From: Chelativorans sp.
Lineage (GTDB): Bacteria; Pseudomonadota; Alphaproteobacteria; Rhizobiales; Rhizobiaceae
Assembly (NCBI RefSeq): GCF_031180965.1
Contig: NZ_JAPSLH010000025.1
Location: 1 to 64,000 of the forward strand
Direction: 5' to 3'
Length of the DNA stretch: 64,000 nucleotides
This document shows, piece after piece, positions 1 through 8,190 of this stretch. The notes beneath the pieces are model-generated. The model ran no database searches, had not been told where the DNA came from, and saw nothing but the letters and a program-made list of their open reading frames with translations. Within the stretch, counting starts at the first letter, position 1, and each line of letters begins with the position of its first letter. Both the position numbers and the translations under genes were made by a program.

Positions 1-369
1 GTGGGGCTCGGCCCCACCATCTGCTCGACGGAACTGATTAAGCGCCGCGGGCTCGCCCGAGAAGACATCGAGCTCTGGGAGATCAATGAAGCCTTCGCGG
101 CGCAGATCCTCGCCTGCCTCGCGGCCTGGGAAGACGAGGAATATTGCCGCGAGATACTCGGGCTCGAAGCGCCCTTCGGCGCGCTTGACCACGAGCGGCT
201 CAATGTGGACGGCGGCGCGATCAGCCTCGGTCATCCCGTCGGCTCCAGCGGAAATCGCATCGTCCTTCATCTCGCAAACGCTCTGCGCCGGCTGGGCCTG
301 AAGCGCGGCATCGCCACCGAATGCATCGGCGGCGGGCAGGGCGGCGCCATGCTCCTGGAGGCGGTGTGA
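1..369 (+). CDS. Acetyl-CoA acyltransferase (thiolase), C-terminal part, truncated by window edge
   Basis: This is the C-terminal 122 residues of a thiolase, the enzyme that splits 3-ketoacyl-CoA with CoA in the last step of beta-oxidation. Visible family marks are NEAFA (residues 29-33 of the visible part), the catalytic-His segment GHPVG (His78) and the terminal CIGGGQG motif with the active-site Cys at about 108. The frame is open at base 1, so the true start lies outside the window; the first GTG need not be a start. The stop TGA overlaps the ATG of the next gene by one base, which indicates an operon and probably a fadA/fadB-like pair. Family assignment is firm; substrate chain length cannot be told. 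Confidence 0.93.
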   Translation: MGLGPTICSTELIKRRGLAREDIELWEINEAFAAQILACLAAWEDEEYCREILGLEAPFGALDHERLNVDGGAISLGHPVGSSGNRIVLHLANALRRLGLKRGIATECIGGGQGGAMLLEAV

Positions 370-2489
370 TGGCCATCTCGCGGCAAGTCTGGAAGCTCCT
401 GGAGCGGCGCAACGCGGAGCTCGGACCGCGGGGCGAGCCGACGCGTGCGCTCACGCACTGGCGCTACACCCGCGACGAGGAAGGCATTGTCTGGCTGATC
501 TTTGACCGGGCGGGTGAGAGCGCCAACACCCTCTCCGAAGCGGTGATTGCCGAGCTCTACATGGTGCTGGAGGACCTGCGCGGGCTCAACGCGAAGGCCC
601 TGGTGATCCGCTCCGCCAAGAAGGGCGGTTTTGCCGCCGGCGCCGATATCCGCGACTTCCGCGGCATTCGTGATCCCGCGGAGGTGCAGAAGCGCATTCA
701 ACGCGCGCACGAGATCATCGATCGGCTGGCGGCCCTCGCCATGCCAACCATCGCCGTCATCCACGGCCATTGCCTCGGCGGCGGGCTGGAACTGGCGCTC
801 GCCTGCAAGTACCGCATCGCGGTCAGCGGCGCGAGCTTCGGCTTCCCCGAAGTGCTTCTTGGCCTGCATCCGGGCCTCGGCGGCACCTTCCGGCTCACCT
901 CGCTCATCGATCCGGTCGAAGCCATGCGGATGATGCTTACAGGCCGGACCGTGCATACCAGAAAGGCCAAGGCGTTGGGGCTTGTCGACGAGATCGTCGA
1001 GGAGCGCCAGGTGAGGCAGGCGGTGCATGCGGCGGTCGCGGGCGGCCTGAAGCGCGGTACCGGCGGTTGGAAGGCGGGCGTGTTCGGCCTCGGGCCCGCG
1101 CGCCGCATGGCGGCCGGGCGCATGCGCGCCGAAGCCGAGAAGAATGCGCCGAAGAACCACTATCCGGCACCTTACCGGCTGATCGAGCTCTGGGAGGAGC
1201 ATGGCGGCGATTCGCGGGCAATGCAGAGGGCGGAGATCCGCTCCTTTTCCGAGCTGTTGGTCGGCGAAACGGCCCAGAACCTGATCCGCGTCTTCTTCCT
1301 GCGCGAGCGGTTGAGGACGCTGGCGAAGGGCGAAAGCGGTATCCGGCGCGTGCATGTCGTCGGCGCTGGCACGATGGGCGGCGACATCGCCGCCTGGTGC
1401 GCTGCGCGCGGGCTTCGCGTGACGCTCACCGACCTTGATCCCAAAGCGATCGCGCGGGCGATCGGCCGCGCCTCGGAATTTTTCGACAAGAGGCTCTATT
1501 CTCGGGGAGAACGCCGCGACGCACTCGATCGGCTGATGCCGGATTTCGACGGGGCGGGTGTCGAAAAGGCCGATCTCGTCATTGAAGCTGTCGCCGAACG
1601 AGCCGAGGTGAAGCGCCGGGTCTACGAATCCATAGCCCCGCGCATGAAGCCGGACGCGATCCTTGCCACAAACACCTCCAGCATTCCGCTGGAGACGCTG
1701 CGCGAGGGCCTCCCCTTCGCCGAGCGTTTCGTCGGCCTTCATTTCTTTAATCCTGTCACGCGGATGGAGCTCATCGAGATCGTCGCCCATGACAGCGCAG
1801 GCGAGGAGACGCTGAGACGGGCGCGCGCTTTCTGCGGCGACATCTCCCGCCTACCGGCGCCGGTGAAGAGCGCGCCGGGTTTCCTCGTCAACCGCGCCCT
1901 TACGCCGTATCTCGTCGAGGCCTTCGTCATGTTCGACGAGGGCGTGCCGAAAGAGGTGATCGACCGGGCGGCGAGGGATTTCGGCATGCCAATGGGGCCG
2001 ATCGAACTTGCCGACCGCGTCGGCCTCGACATCTGCCTGGAGGTCGCCCGCATGCTGAAGGAGCGGTTGGCTGAACCGATGCCCGAAATACCGGCCTGGC
2101 TGGTGCATAAGGTCGAGGCGGGCGAGACCGGCCGCAAGGCGGGTCGAGGATTTTACGTTTACGATGAGAAGGGAGAGCCGCGAAAGGAAAAGCCTGCTGA
2201 TGCCGGAAAGGCCGAAACACCACACGCCGACACCGACATGGCAGACCGGCTGATCCTGCCGATGCTCAACACGCTGGTACGCTGCCTGCGCGAGGGCGTG
2301 GTGGCAGACGATGAGATCGCCGATGCCGCCATGATCTTCGGTACCGGCTTTGCGCCTTTTCGCGGCGGCCCCTTCTGCTACGCGCGCAGCCGCGGGCCGG
2401 ACGAGATCGTCGCCAGGCTGCGGCAACTGGAGGAGAAGCACGGGCCCCGCTTTGCACCGGACGAGGGCTGGGAAAGGCTGACGGGATAG
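369..2489 (+). CDS. fadB: Fatty acid oxidation multifunctional enzyme (enoyl-CoA hydratase / 3-hydroxyacyl-CoA dehydrogenase)
   Basis: A 706-residue protein catalysing hydration of enoyl-CoA and NAD-dependent oxidation of 3-hydroxyacyl-CoA. The N-terminal hydratase domain shows the oxyanion segment GGFAAGAD (about 87-93) and HGHCLGGGLELA with the putative catalytic pair Glu141 and Glu161. A Rossmann motif GAGTMGG starts near residue 330, and LHFFNPV near 457 carries the dehydrogenase catalytic His; the usual two C-terminal dehydrogenase domains follow. I chose the ATG at 369 because it forms a TGATG coupling with the upstream thiolase stop; an upstream in-frame start at 321 would lie inside the thiolase gene. 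It could equally be called fadJ. The symbol is by family resemblance. Confidence 0.93.
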   Translation: MAISRQVWKLLERRNAELGPRGEPTRALTHWRYTRDEEGIVWLIFDRAGESANTLSEAVIAELYMVLEDLRGLNAKALVIRSAKKGGFAAGADIRDFRGIRDPAEVQKRIQRAHEIIDRLAALAMPTIAVIHGHCLGGGLELALACKYRIAVSGASFGFPEVLLGLHPGLGGTFRLTSLIDPVEAMRMMLTGRTVHTRKAKALGLVDEIVEERQVRQAVHAAVAGGLKRGTGGWKAGVFGLGPARRMAAGRMRAEAEKNAPKNHYPAPYRLIELWEEHGGDSRAMQRAEIRSFSELLVGETAQNLIRVFFLRERLRTLAKGESGIRRVHVVGAGTMGGDIAAWCAARGLRVTLTDLDPKAIARAIGRASEFFDKRLYSRGERRDALDRLMPDFDGAGVEKADLVIEAVAERAEVKRRVYESIAPRMKPDAILATNTSSIPLETLREGLPFAERFVGLHFFNPVTRMELIEIVAHDSAGEETLRRARAFCGDISRLPAPVKSAPGFLVNRALTPYLVEAFVMFDEGVPKEVIDRAARDFGMPMGPIELADRVGLDICLEVARMLKERLAEPMPEIPAWLVHKVEAGETGRKAGRGFYVYDEKGEPRKEKPADAGKAETPHADTDMADRLILPMLNTLVRCLREGVVADDEIADAAMIFGTGFAPFRGGPFCYARSRGPDEIVARLRQLEEKHGPRFAPDEGWERLTG

Positions 2490-2494
2490 GCACT

Positions 2495-2554
2495 CCTCAC
2501 TTGCAACTCGGCGCCTGGCCTTGGCCGAACCGAGACGTTCCGACGCAAGTGAGG
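2495..2554. terminator. Long inverted repeat between convergent genes, possible bidirectional terminator
   Basis: The arms CCTCACTTGC (2495-2504) and GCAAGTGAGG (2545-2554) are perfect 10-base complements; an inner CTCGG/CCGAG pair lies in the loop. A short GTGGTTTT follows on the plus side. It sits between the converging fadB-like and SDR genes, so a shared termination role is likely. The T-tract is weak. Confidence 0.5.
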
Positions 2555-2577
2555 GTGGTTTTCCTTGCGGCCAGCGC

Positions 2578-3429
2578 TCAGCCGCCCACCAGCGTGCCGC
2601 CATTCGGGTGCAGCGTCTGGCCGGTGATATAGGACGAATCCTCGCAGGCCAGGAACAGCATGCAGGTCGCCACCTCGTTCGGCTGACCGGGCCGGCCGAG
2701 CGGAACGTTTTTGCCGAACTTCGCCACGTTTTCGGCCGGGAAGGAGGCCGGGATGAGCGGCGTCCAGATGGGACCGGGTGCGACGGCGTTCACGCGGATG
2801 CCCTTGGAGGCGAGATTGCCCGAAAGCGCGCGCACGAAGGCCAGGATGGCGCCCTTCGTGGATGCATAATCCATCAGCACGTCCTGCCCCTTGAAGGCGG
2901 TGACGGAGGTCGTGCAGATGATGGACGATCCCTCCTGCATGTGCGGCAGCGCGGCCCGCGTGATCCGGAACATGCCGAAGATGTTGGTCTTGTAGGTGCG
3001 CTCCAGCTGCTCGTCGGAAATGTCCGTCAGTTCTTCCTGATAATGCTGCTCGGCGGCATTGTTGACCAGGACGTCGATCCTGCCGAAGCGCTGGACGACG
3101 GCCTCCACGAAGCGGTTGGCCACATCGGTCTCGCCCACATCGCCTGCCATGGAAAAAACGTCGGCGCCTTCGGCCTTGACCAGCCGTTCCGTCTCCTCGG
3201 CATCTTCCGTTTCATCCTTGTAGAGGAAGGCGACTTTCGCGCCCTCGCGGGCAAAAAGCACGGCCGTGGCGCGGCCGATGCCGGAATCGCCGCCGGTGAT
3301 CACCGCCACCTTGCCCTTTAGGCGGTCGGAGCCGCGGTAGCGGGGGGAATAGTCCGGGCGCGGATGCATCAGGTGCTCGTCGCCTGGCTGATGATCCTGC
3401 TCCTGCTTGGGGAGTGTCTGCTCGTTCAT
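2578..3429 (-). CDS. Stress-type short-chain dehydrogenase/reductase (YghA / GSP39 family)
   Basis: A 283-residue classical SDR. It has the long polar N-terminal lead typical of the YghA/general-stress-protein-39 group, the NAD(P) motif TGGDSGIG (46-53), NNAA (123-126), catalytic Ser175 and the Tyr188-x-x-x-Lys192 pair (YASTK). The ATG at 3429 follows a GAGG-type ribosome site and lies about 30 bases downstream of an EcfG-type promoter (3461-3485), so it is probably a general-stress gene. The natural substrate of this SDR group is not settled; an aldehyde or alcohol detoxification role is commonly assumed. The neighbouring divergent DUF3008 gene is also a usual stress-regulon member. Confidence 0.85.
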   Translation of the reverse strand: MNEQTLPKQEQDHQPGDEHLMHPRPDYSPRYRGSDRLKGKVAVITGGDSGIGRATAVLFAREGAKVAFLYKDETEDAEETERLVKAEGADVFSMAGDVGETDVANRFVEAVVQRFGRIDVLVNNAAEQHYQEELTDISDEQLERTYKTNIFGMFRITRAALPHMQEGSSIICTTSVTAFKGQDVLMDYASTKGAILAFVRALSGNLASKGIRVNAVAPGPIWTPLIPASFPAENVAKFGKNVPLGRPGQPNEVATCMLFLACEDSSYITGQTLHPNGGTLVGG

Positions 3430-3460
3430 GGCTCAGCCTCTTTGTTCTCTTTTGCGCCAG

Positions 3461-3485
3461 AACCCGGTGCTGCCCTCCATGTTCC
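3461..3485 (-). promoter_or_regulatory. Candidate EcfG (general stress sigma) promoter of the SDR gene
   Basis: Read on the minus strand, GGAAC (3485-3481) is followed after exactly 17 bases by GTT (3463-3461). This matches the alphaproteobacterial EcfG consensus GGAAC-N16/17-GTT. It lies 32 bases upstream of the SDR start codon. Function is inferred from the motif alone. Confidence 0.55.
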
Positions 3486-3546
3486 CCGCCGGGCTGGAAC
3501 TTTCCGGCAGGCGGGCGGATTTCTTCCCAATCAGAAGGAGGCAAAG

Positions 3547-3735
3547 ATGCCAGCAAAATCGAAGGCGCAGCAGAAGGCCGCCGGCGCCGCCCTGTCGGCC
3601 AAGCGCGGCGACACGCCAAAATCCAAGCTTAAGGGCGCCTCGCGCAGCATGGTAAAATCCATGAGCGAGAACCAACTGGAAGAGCTTGCATCGACCAAGC
3701 GGAAGAAGCTGCCACAGAAGAAGTCTAAGGACTGA
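3547..3735 (+). CDS. DUF3008 family small basic protein
   Basis: A 62-residue, lysine- and serine-rich protein of the DUF3008 family, which is widespread in rhizobia and has no known function. The start is set by an excellent ribosome site (AGAAGGAGG, 3534-3542) just before ATG 3547; further upstream in-frame starts would run into the divergent promoter region. The sequence is low in complexity: PAKSKAQQKAAGAAL at the N-terminus, a middle segment with the pattern SxNQLEELAST, and a KKLPQKKSKD tail. It is divergent from the stress SDR. Such proteins often belong to general-stress regulons, but I found no clear EcfG motif on this side. Confidence 0.8.
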   Translation: MPAKSKAQQKAAGAALSAKRGDTPKSKLKGASRSMVKSMSENQLEELASTKRKKLPQKKSKD

Positions 3736-3750
3736 GTCTGCCTCAGTCCT
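3728..3750. terminator. Perfect hairpin overlapping two convergent stop codons
   Basis: AGGACTGAG (3728-3736), loop TCTGC, then CTCAGTCCT (3742-3750). The stem contains the DUF3008 stop and reaches the otsA stop. No T-run follows on either strand, so it may act as an RNA 3'-end stabiliser or a weak terminator. Confidence 0.45.
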
Positions 3751-5134
3751 CTTCCCGCCTGATCTCGCCCTTTTCCAGCGCCGCCATGAAGGAGTTCAGC
3801 CAGTTGGCTGCATCATGCTTGCGTATGCGGTCCATCAGGGCCCTTTGCCGGTCTTGCCTCTCGTCGAGCGGCATGGTCAGCGCGCGGCACAGATTGCGTG
3901 CCATGTCGTCTACGTCATAGGGATTGACGATCAGCGCCTCGTGCATCTCCTCGGCAGCGCCAGCGAATTTGGAGAGCACGAGCACGCCGGGATTGTCCAT
4001 CGACTGGGCGGCGACATATTCCTTCGCCACCAGATTCATGCCGTCGCGCAACGGCGTCACAAAGCCCACCTGGCTGGCGCGATAAAGCGCGGCGAGGGCC
4101 TCGCGCGGCACAGTGCCGTGAATATATCGTACGGGCGTCCAGTTGAAATCAGCGAAGCGGCCGTTGATCTCGCCTGACAGCGCTTCGAGTTCCTTGCGGA
4201 TATCGATATAGGCCTCAACCTCTTCCCGCGTAGGCGTGGCGATCTGCATCAGCGCCACGGATTTGCGCATCTCCGGATACATCTCCAGAAGACGCGCGAA
4301 GGCGCGCAGCCGGTCGGGCAAGCCCTTCGTATAGTCGAGCCGATCGACACCGATGATCTGGCGCCGTCCGAGGATCTCGCGCCGCTTGGTCTCGATCTGC
4401 ACCTCGTCATTGGGTTGCTCGGCCATCGCGACGAAAGAATCCACGTCGATGCCGATCGGATAGCAGCCTGCTATCACCACCCGCTCACGGGTCTTTACCC
4501 TGCCGTCGGGAAGCAGTTCGCAGCCCAGATGATCCTCCACATAGCGCAGGAGGTTGTTGAGGTCCGTCTGCGTCTGGAAGCCGACAACGTCGAACTTCAG
4601 CAGGCACTCCACCAGCCAGCGGTGGCGCGGCACCGCAGCGAGAATTTCGGGCGGCGGGAATGGAATGTGCAAGAAGAAGCCGATGCGTTGCTTGCAGCCG
4701 CGCTGCCGCAGCTCTGCGGCGAGCGGAATGAGGTGATAATCGTGGATCCAGATCAGGTCGTCTGGCTGCAGCGTGGAGACAAGGGCGTTGGCGAATTTCG
4801 CGTTGACGCGCCGATAGCCTTCCAGGAACGCCGTCTTGTATTCGACCAAATCCAGCCGGTAGTGGAAGAGGGGCCATAGCACGCTGTTGGCGAAGCCGAG
4901 ATAATATTCGGCATAGTCCTGCTCGGTGAGCGGAATAGTCGCCTGGATCACCTCGCCGATCTTGCGGATACGCGGCTCCGGCTCCTCCTCGTATTTCAGG
5001 GTCTGGCCGTCCCAACCCATCCACACGCCGCCGCGCTGGCGCAGCGAGTCGGCAAGGCCAACCGCCAGGCCTCCGGCCTGCGCCGTCTTCGTCAGGTCGG
5101 CAACGCGATTGGAGACGACGACCAGCCTTTTCAC
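3743..5134 (-). CDS. otsA: Trehalose-6-phosphate synthase
   Basis: A 463-residue GT20 enzyme making trehalose-6-phosphate from UDP-glucose and glucose-6-phosphate. Visible motifs are the N-terminal glycine loop AGGLAVGL (20-27), HDYHL (131-135), DRLDYTKG (264-271) and [13 protein letters not shown] (from 363), all typical of OtsA. I place the start at a GTG (5134-5132) preceded by GGAGAG; this GTG overlaps the TGA of the upstream GH15 gene as GTGA. Third gene of the otsB-GH15-otsA operon. Trehalose is an osmo- and desiccation protectant, in keeping with the neighbouring stress genes. Confidence 0.94.
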   Translation of the reverse strand: MKRLVVVSNRVADLTKTAQAGGLAVGLADSLRQRGGVWMGWDGQTLKYEEEPEPRIRKIGEVIQATIPLTEQDYAEYYLGFANSVLWPLFHYRLDLVEYKTAFLEGYRRVNAKFANALVSTLQPDDLIWIHDYHLIPLAAELRQRGCKQRIGFFLHIPFPPPEILAAVPRHRWLVECLLKFDVVGFQTQTDLNNLLRYVEDHLGCELLPDGRVKTRERVVIAGCYPIGIDVDSFVAMAEQPNDEVQIETKRREILGRRQIIGVDRLDYTKGLPDRLRAFARLLEMYPEMRKSVALMQIATPTREEVEAYIDIRKELEALSGEINGRFADFNWTPVRYIHGTVPREALAALYRASQVGFVTPLRDGMNLVAKEYVAAQSMDNPGVLVLSKFAGAAEEMHEALIVNPYDVDDMARNLCRALTMPLDERQDRQRALMDRIRKHDAANWLNSFMAALEKGEIRREED

Positions 5135-6909
5135 ACGACACTCTCCCAGGGTTTCGACAGGCGGCGCGCACCATTGATGATGCCCACCATGGAATAGGTT
5201 TGCGGATAATTGCCCCACATCTCGCCGGTCACCGGATGGGTGTCCTCCGAGAGGATGCCGAGCGAGTTCCGCGCCTTAAGCATTGCCTCGAAGATCTCGC
5301 GAGCCTCCTCATAGCGGCCGATGCGGGCGAGCGCGTCGAGCCGCCAGAAGGCGCAGATGTTGAAGGCAACCTCCGGCTTGCCAAAATCGTCGGCCGCCTC
5401 GTAGCGCATCATATGCGGACCGATTGCGAGCGCTTTTTCAAGCTGGTCGACCGTGCTGACGAAGCGCGGGTCGCGCGCGTCGATGAAGCCAACTTCGGCC
5501 ATCAGGAGCACGCTCGTGTCGAGTGTCTCGCCCCCGAAGCTTTCGACAAAAGCCTTACGCTTTTCCGACCAGGCTTGCGCCAGGATGCGCTCCTTGATCT
5601 CGTCCGCCCGCTGTCTCCAGTATCGAACACGCGCACCTTCTCCCATTTGTGCGGCGATATGGGCAAGCCTGTCGCAGGCGGCCCAGCACATGAGGCTTGA
5701 GGACGTGTGAACGCGCGAGCGTGAGCGGAGTTCCCACATGCCAGCGTCCGGCTCGTTGTGCAGCCGGTAGGCCTGTTCGCCGGCCTGCTCCAGAAGCCGG
5801 AAATGGGTGAGCGTCGGCTTCATTTCGATGCGTCGGTCGAAGAAGATCTGCGCCGCGCCGAGGATCACGTTCCCGTAGACGTCGTGCTGGTAGTGCTCAT
5901 AAGCCTGGTTGCCGCAGCGCACCGGCCCCATGCCGCGATAGCCGGCAAAATTGTCCAGAACGCGCTCGACGAGCTGCCTTTCCCGTCCGACGCCGAAGAC
6001 GGGCTGCAGGTGCCCGCCACCCGAATCCGCAACGATATCCATCAGGTATCGGAAATAGTTCTCCATCGTCTGGACGGTGCCAAGGCTGTTTATGGCCCGC
6101 ACGACAAAGAAGGCATCGCGCAGCCAGCAGAAGCGGTAGTCCCAGTTGCGGCCGCTGTCGGGCGCCTCAGGGATGCTCGTGGTCATCGCCGCGACGATGG
6201 CGCCGGTCGATTCATAGGTGCACATCTTCAGCGTGATCGCGGCACGGATCACGGCGTCCTGCCACTCGAAGGGCAAAGCGAGATTGGCCACCCAGCCATG
6301 CCAATAGGCGATGGTGCGTTCCTCGAAATCGCGGGCCGTATGCGCCACCCCGCCCTCGACCGTCTCGTCCGGGCCGAAGATGAAGTCGATGGGCGCGGAC
6401 AGGTTGAAGAAGGTCTCGTCCACGATGTAATCGAGCGGAGCCACCGTGGTCAGCCGCAGCGTCGTCTCCGGGCCGACATAGCGGATGTGGTTCGAGCCGC
6501 GTGTCCTTTGCGGGCGCACCGTGCCGTAGCCGAAGGTGGGCCGCACGCGGATCGCGATGCGCGGCGTGCCGGAGATGGGCCTGATGCGCCGCACCAGCGT
6601 CTGTGGGCGGAAGATGCGGTCACGCCAGAAGAAGCGCGGCGCGCAGTCCCTGATCTCGAGGGACCCCGTCTTGCCGTGCAGCCGGGTGGTCAGGACAGCG
6701 GTGTTCGGCTCGTAATGCTGCTCCGTTTCAGTCAGCCCCTCAATCTCTACCGAAAAGAGCCCCTCCGACGGCTCATCTCCCGCAATGAGCGCGTTGAAGA
6801 CGGGGTCGCCGTCGAAACGGGGCAGGCAGCACCAAACGATCCTTCCCTTCGGGTCGATCAGCGCGGAAAAGCTGCAATTGCCGATGATGCCCAGATCGAG
6901 AGTCGTCAT
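5131..6909 (-). CDS. GH15 family glucoamylase/trehalase-like glycoside hydrolase
   Basis: A 592-residue cytoplasmic protein of glycoside hydrolase family 15, starting MTTLDLGIIGNCSFSALID, which is the conserved N-terminal beta-sandwich of bacterial GH15. The catalytic-domain signature WDYRFCWLRDAFF lies at about 255-268 and the C-terminal segment PVTGEMWGNYPQ near 570. I chose ATG 6909, 16 bases after the otsB stop. It could be a glucoamylase or, like some actinobacterial GH15 enzymes, a trehalase; lying between otsB and otsA favours a trehalose or alpha-glucan function. Specificity cannot be read from sequence. Confidence 0.88.
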   Translation of the reverse strand: MTTLDLGIIGNCSFSALIDPKGRIVWCCLPRFDGDPVFNALIAGDEPSEGLFSVEIEGLTETEQHYEPNTAVLTTRLHGKTGSLEIRDCAPRFFWRDRIFRPQTLVRRIRPISGTPRIAIRVRPTFGYGTVRPQRTRGSNHIRYVGPETTLRLTTVAPLDYIVDETFFNLSAPIDFIFGPDETVEGGVAHTARDFEERTIAYWHGWVANLALPFEWQDAVIRAAITLKMCTYESTGAIVAAMTTSIPEAPDSGRNWDYRFCWLRDAFFVVRAINSLGTVQTMENYFRYLMDIVADSGGGHLQPVFGVGRERQLVERVLDNFAGYRGMGPVRCGNQAYEHYQHDVYGNVILGAAQIFFDRRIEMKPTLTHFRLLEQAGEQAYRLHNEPDAGMWELRSRSRVHTSSSLMCWAACDRLAHIAAQMGEGARVRYWRQRADEIKERILAQAWSEKRKAFVESFGGETLDTSVLLMAEVGFIDARDPRFVSTVDQLEKALAIGPHMMRYEAADDFGKPEVAFNICAFWRLDALARIGRYEEAREIFEAMLKARNSLGILSEDTHPVTGEMWGNYPQTYSMVGIINGARRLSKPWESVV

Positions 6910-6925
6910 GGGAAACCTTGCTACG

Positions 6926-7699
6926 TCACTTTGCGGCGTCAAAACTGTCGGCCAGCGAGCCCAGCCAGTGGCGAAAACTCGCCGTCCCATCCGTTCGGAA
7001 CAGGGCGGCCGTGGTGCCGCGGCCGACCTTGATCGAAATGCCGCTAAGGCGCGCAATCTCATGAAACGCGTCTTCGTCTGTCACGTCATCCCCGGCGAAA
7101 AAGGGAACGCGGCCGCGAAACGGCTCTTCTCGCATGAAGGCCGCAAGGGCATCCGCCTTGGTCGCCGTCCCGCCCTTCACCTCGATGACCATTTTGCCGT
7201 GCAGGACGTGAAACCCGTCAAGGCCGGTGAGGGCCGCACCCACGGCAGCCGCGCAGGCCTCCGCGAGATCAGGCCTCTGGCGGTAATGGAGCGCCATCGA
7301 GCCTTGCTTCACCTCCAGAAGCAGGCCGGGATTGGCATCGGCGAAGGACTGCAGCCTTTCGCGCAGCAGGCCGAATTTTTCCTGGTCGACAGGCGCTGCC
7401 ATCCGCTCTCCGCCCGCCCGGCGCCGCTCCAGCCCGTGCACGCCTGCCACGGGGAGGACGAGCGGGGCGAGGAATTTGTCGATGTCGTCGATCGGGCGGC
7501 CGGTAATGATGGCCAGCGCACCATCAAGGCTCCGCTTGAGCCTTTGCAACGCGTGAAGTGTCTCGCCAGGAACGGAAACCTGGTCGGGGCGTTCAGCGAG
7601 ATCGGCCAGCGTGCCGTCGAAGTCCAGGAAAACCGCCATGTCTTCGGGCCGCAGCCCGGTGTGGTCCAGTGAGGTCAGGGGTGCTGGAGTGGCGGCCAT
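6926..7699 (-). CDS. otsB: Trehalose-6-phosphate phosphatase
   Basis: A 257-residue HAD-superfamily phosphatase that dephosphorylates trehalose-6-phosphate. The nucleophile motif DFDGT (Asp26, Asp28) is near the N-terminus, an IITGRP segment follows, and the Mg-binding GDDVTDEDAF motif lies near 200. The start is uncertain: ATG 7699 gives a family-sized protein but has only a weak ribosome site; in-frame ATG 7801 or TTG 7813 would add a low-complexity lead. First gene of the trehalose operon, closely followed by GH15 and otsA. Confidence 0.9.
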   Translation of the reverse strand: MAATPAPLTSLDHTGLRPEDMAVFLDFDGTLADLAERPDQVSVPGETLHALQRLKRSLDGALAIITGRPIDDIDKFLAPLVLPVAGVHGLERRRAGGERMAAPVDQEKFGLLRERLQSFADANPGLLLEVKQGSMALHYRQRPDLAEACAAAVGAALTGLDGFHVLHGKMVIEVKGGTATKADALAAFMREEPFRGRVPFFAGDDVTDEDAFHEIARLSGISIKVGRGTTAALFRTDGTASFRHWLGSLADSFDAAK

Positions 7700-7854
7700 A
7701 TCGTTGGGAGCTGCGGGACCTTGAGCTGGAGCGCTGGCGCTGTTGATGCCGGTTCGCCCGCGAAAGGCGAACCCGGCGCGGCGGCAAGGCCAGGCGGCCA
7801 TGCTGCGAGGCAAATAAAGCGGTTTTGCCGTTTCGACAAGGGAAGGAACGAGTG

Positions 7855-8187
7855 ATGCGAAGATCGAATGCTCAGTTGGCAGTTGCGATAGGCCTCGCCC
7901 TGGCGACGCTTACCAGCGTTTCAGCACTGGCACAGGGCCGCATCGACGCGCGCAGACTCTCCTGCGGGCAGGCGCGCGACATCGTCGGCCAGTATGGGGC
8001 GGTGGTCTTCACCACCGGCCGCCATACCTATGACCGCTATGTCGCCAGCGAGCGGTTCTGCCCCATCGGCCACATCATCCAGCGGGCGTGGGTGCCGACC
8101 AGCGACGCCCAGTCGTGCCCCGTCGGCTACCGGTGCGTGCTCGATCCCTGGGACGACGACGAAAGGTGGCTGCGGATACCCCGGTAA
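7855..8187 (+). CDS. Small secreted cysteine-containing protein of unknown function
   Basis: A 110-residue protein with a clear signal peptide: MRRSN, a hydrophobic core of about 18 residues, and a likely cleavage after ALAQ. The mature part has four cysteines, in LSCGQ, RFCPIG, QSCPVG and YRCVL, probably forming two disulfides in the periplasm. It starts at ATG 7855 after GGAAGGAACG. I do not recognise a named domain; similar small periplasmic proteins occur in rhizobia. It is divergent from the trehalose operon and ends 3 bases before the convergent aminotransferase stop. Confidence 0.75.
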   Translation: MRRSNAQLAVAIGLALATLTSVSALAQGRIDARRLSCGQARDIVGQYGAVVFTTGRHTYDRYVASERFCPIGHIIQRAWVPTSDAQSCPVGYRCVLDPWDDDERWLRIPR

Positions 8188-8190
8188 GCG

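Noticed and set aside
3486-3530. Second EcfG promoter for the DUF3008 gene (GGAAC at 3496)
   Set aside because: No GTT at 16-17 bases downstream of the GGAAC.
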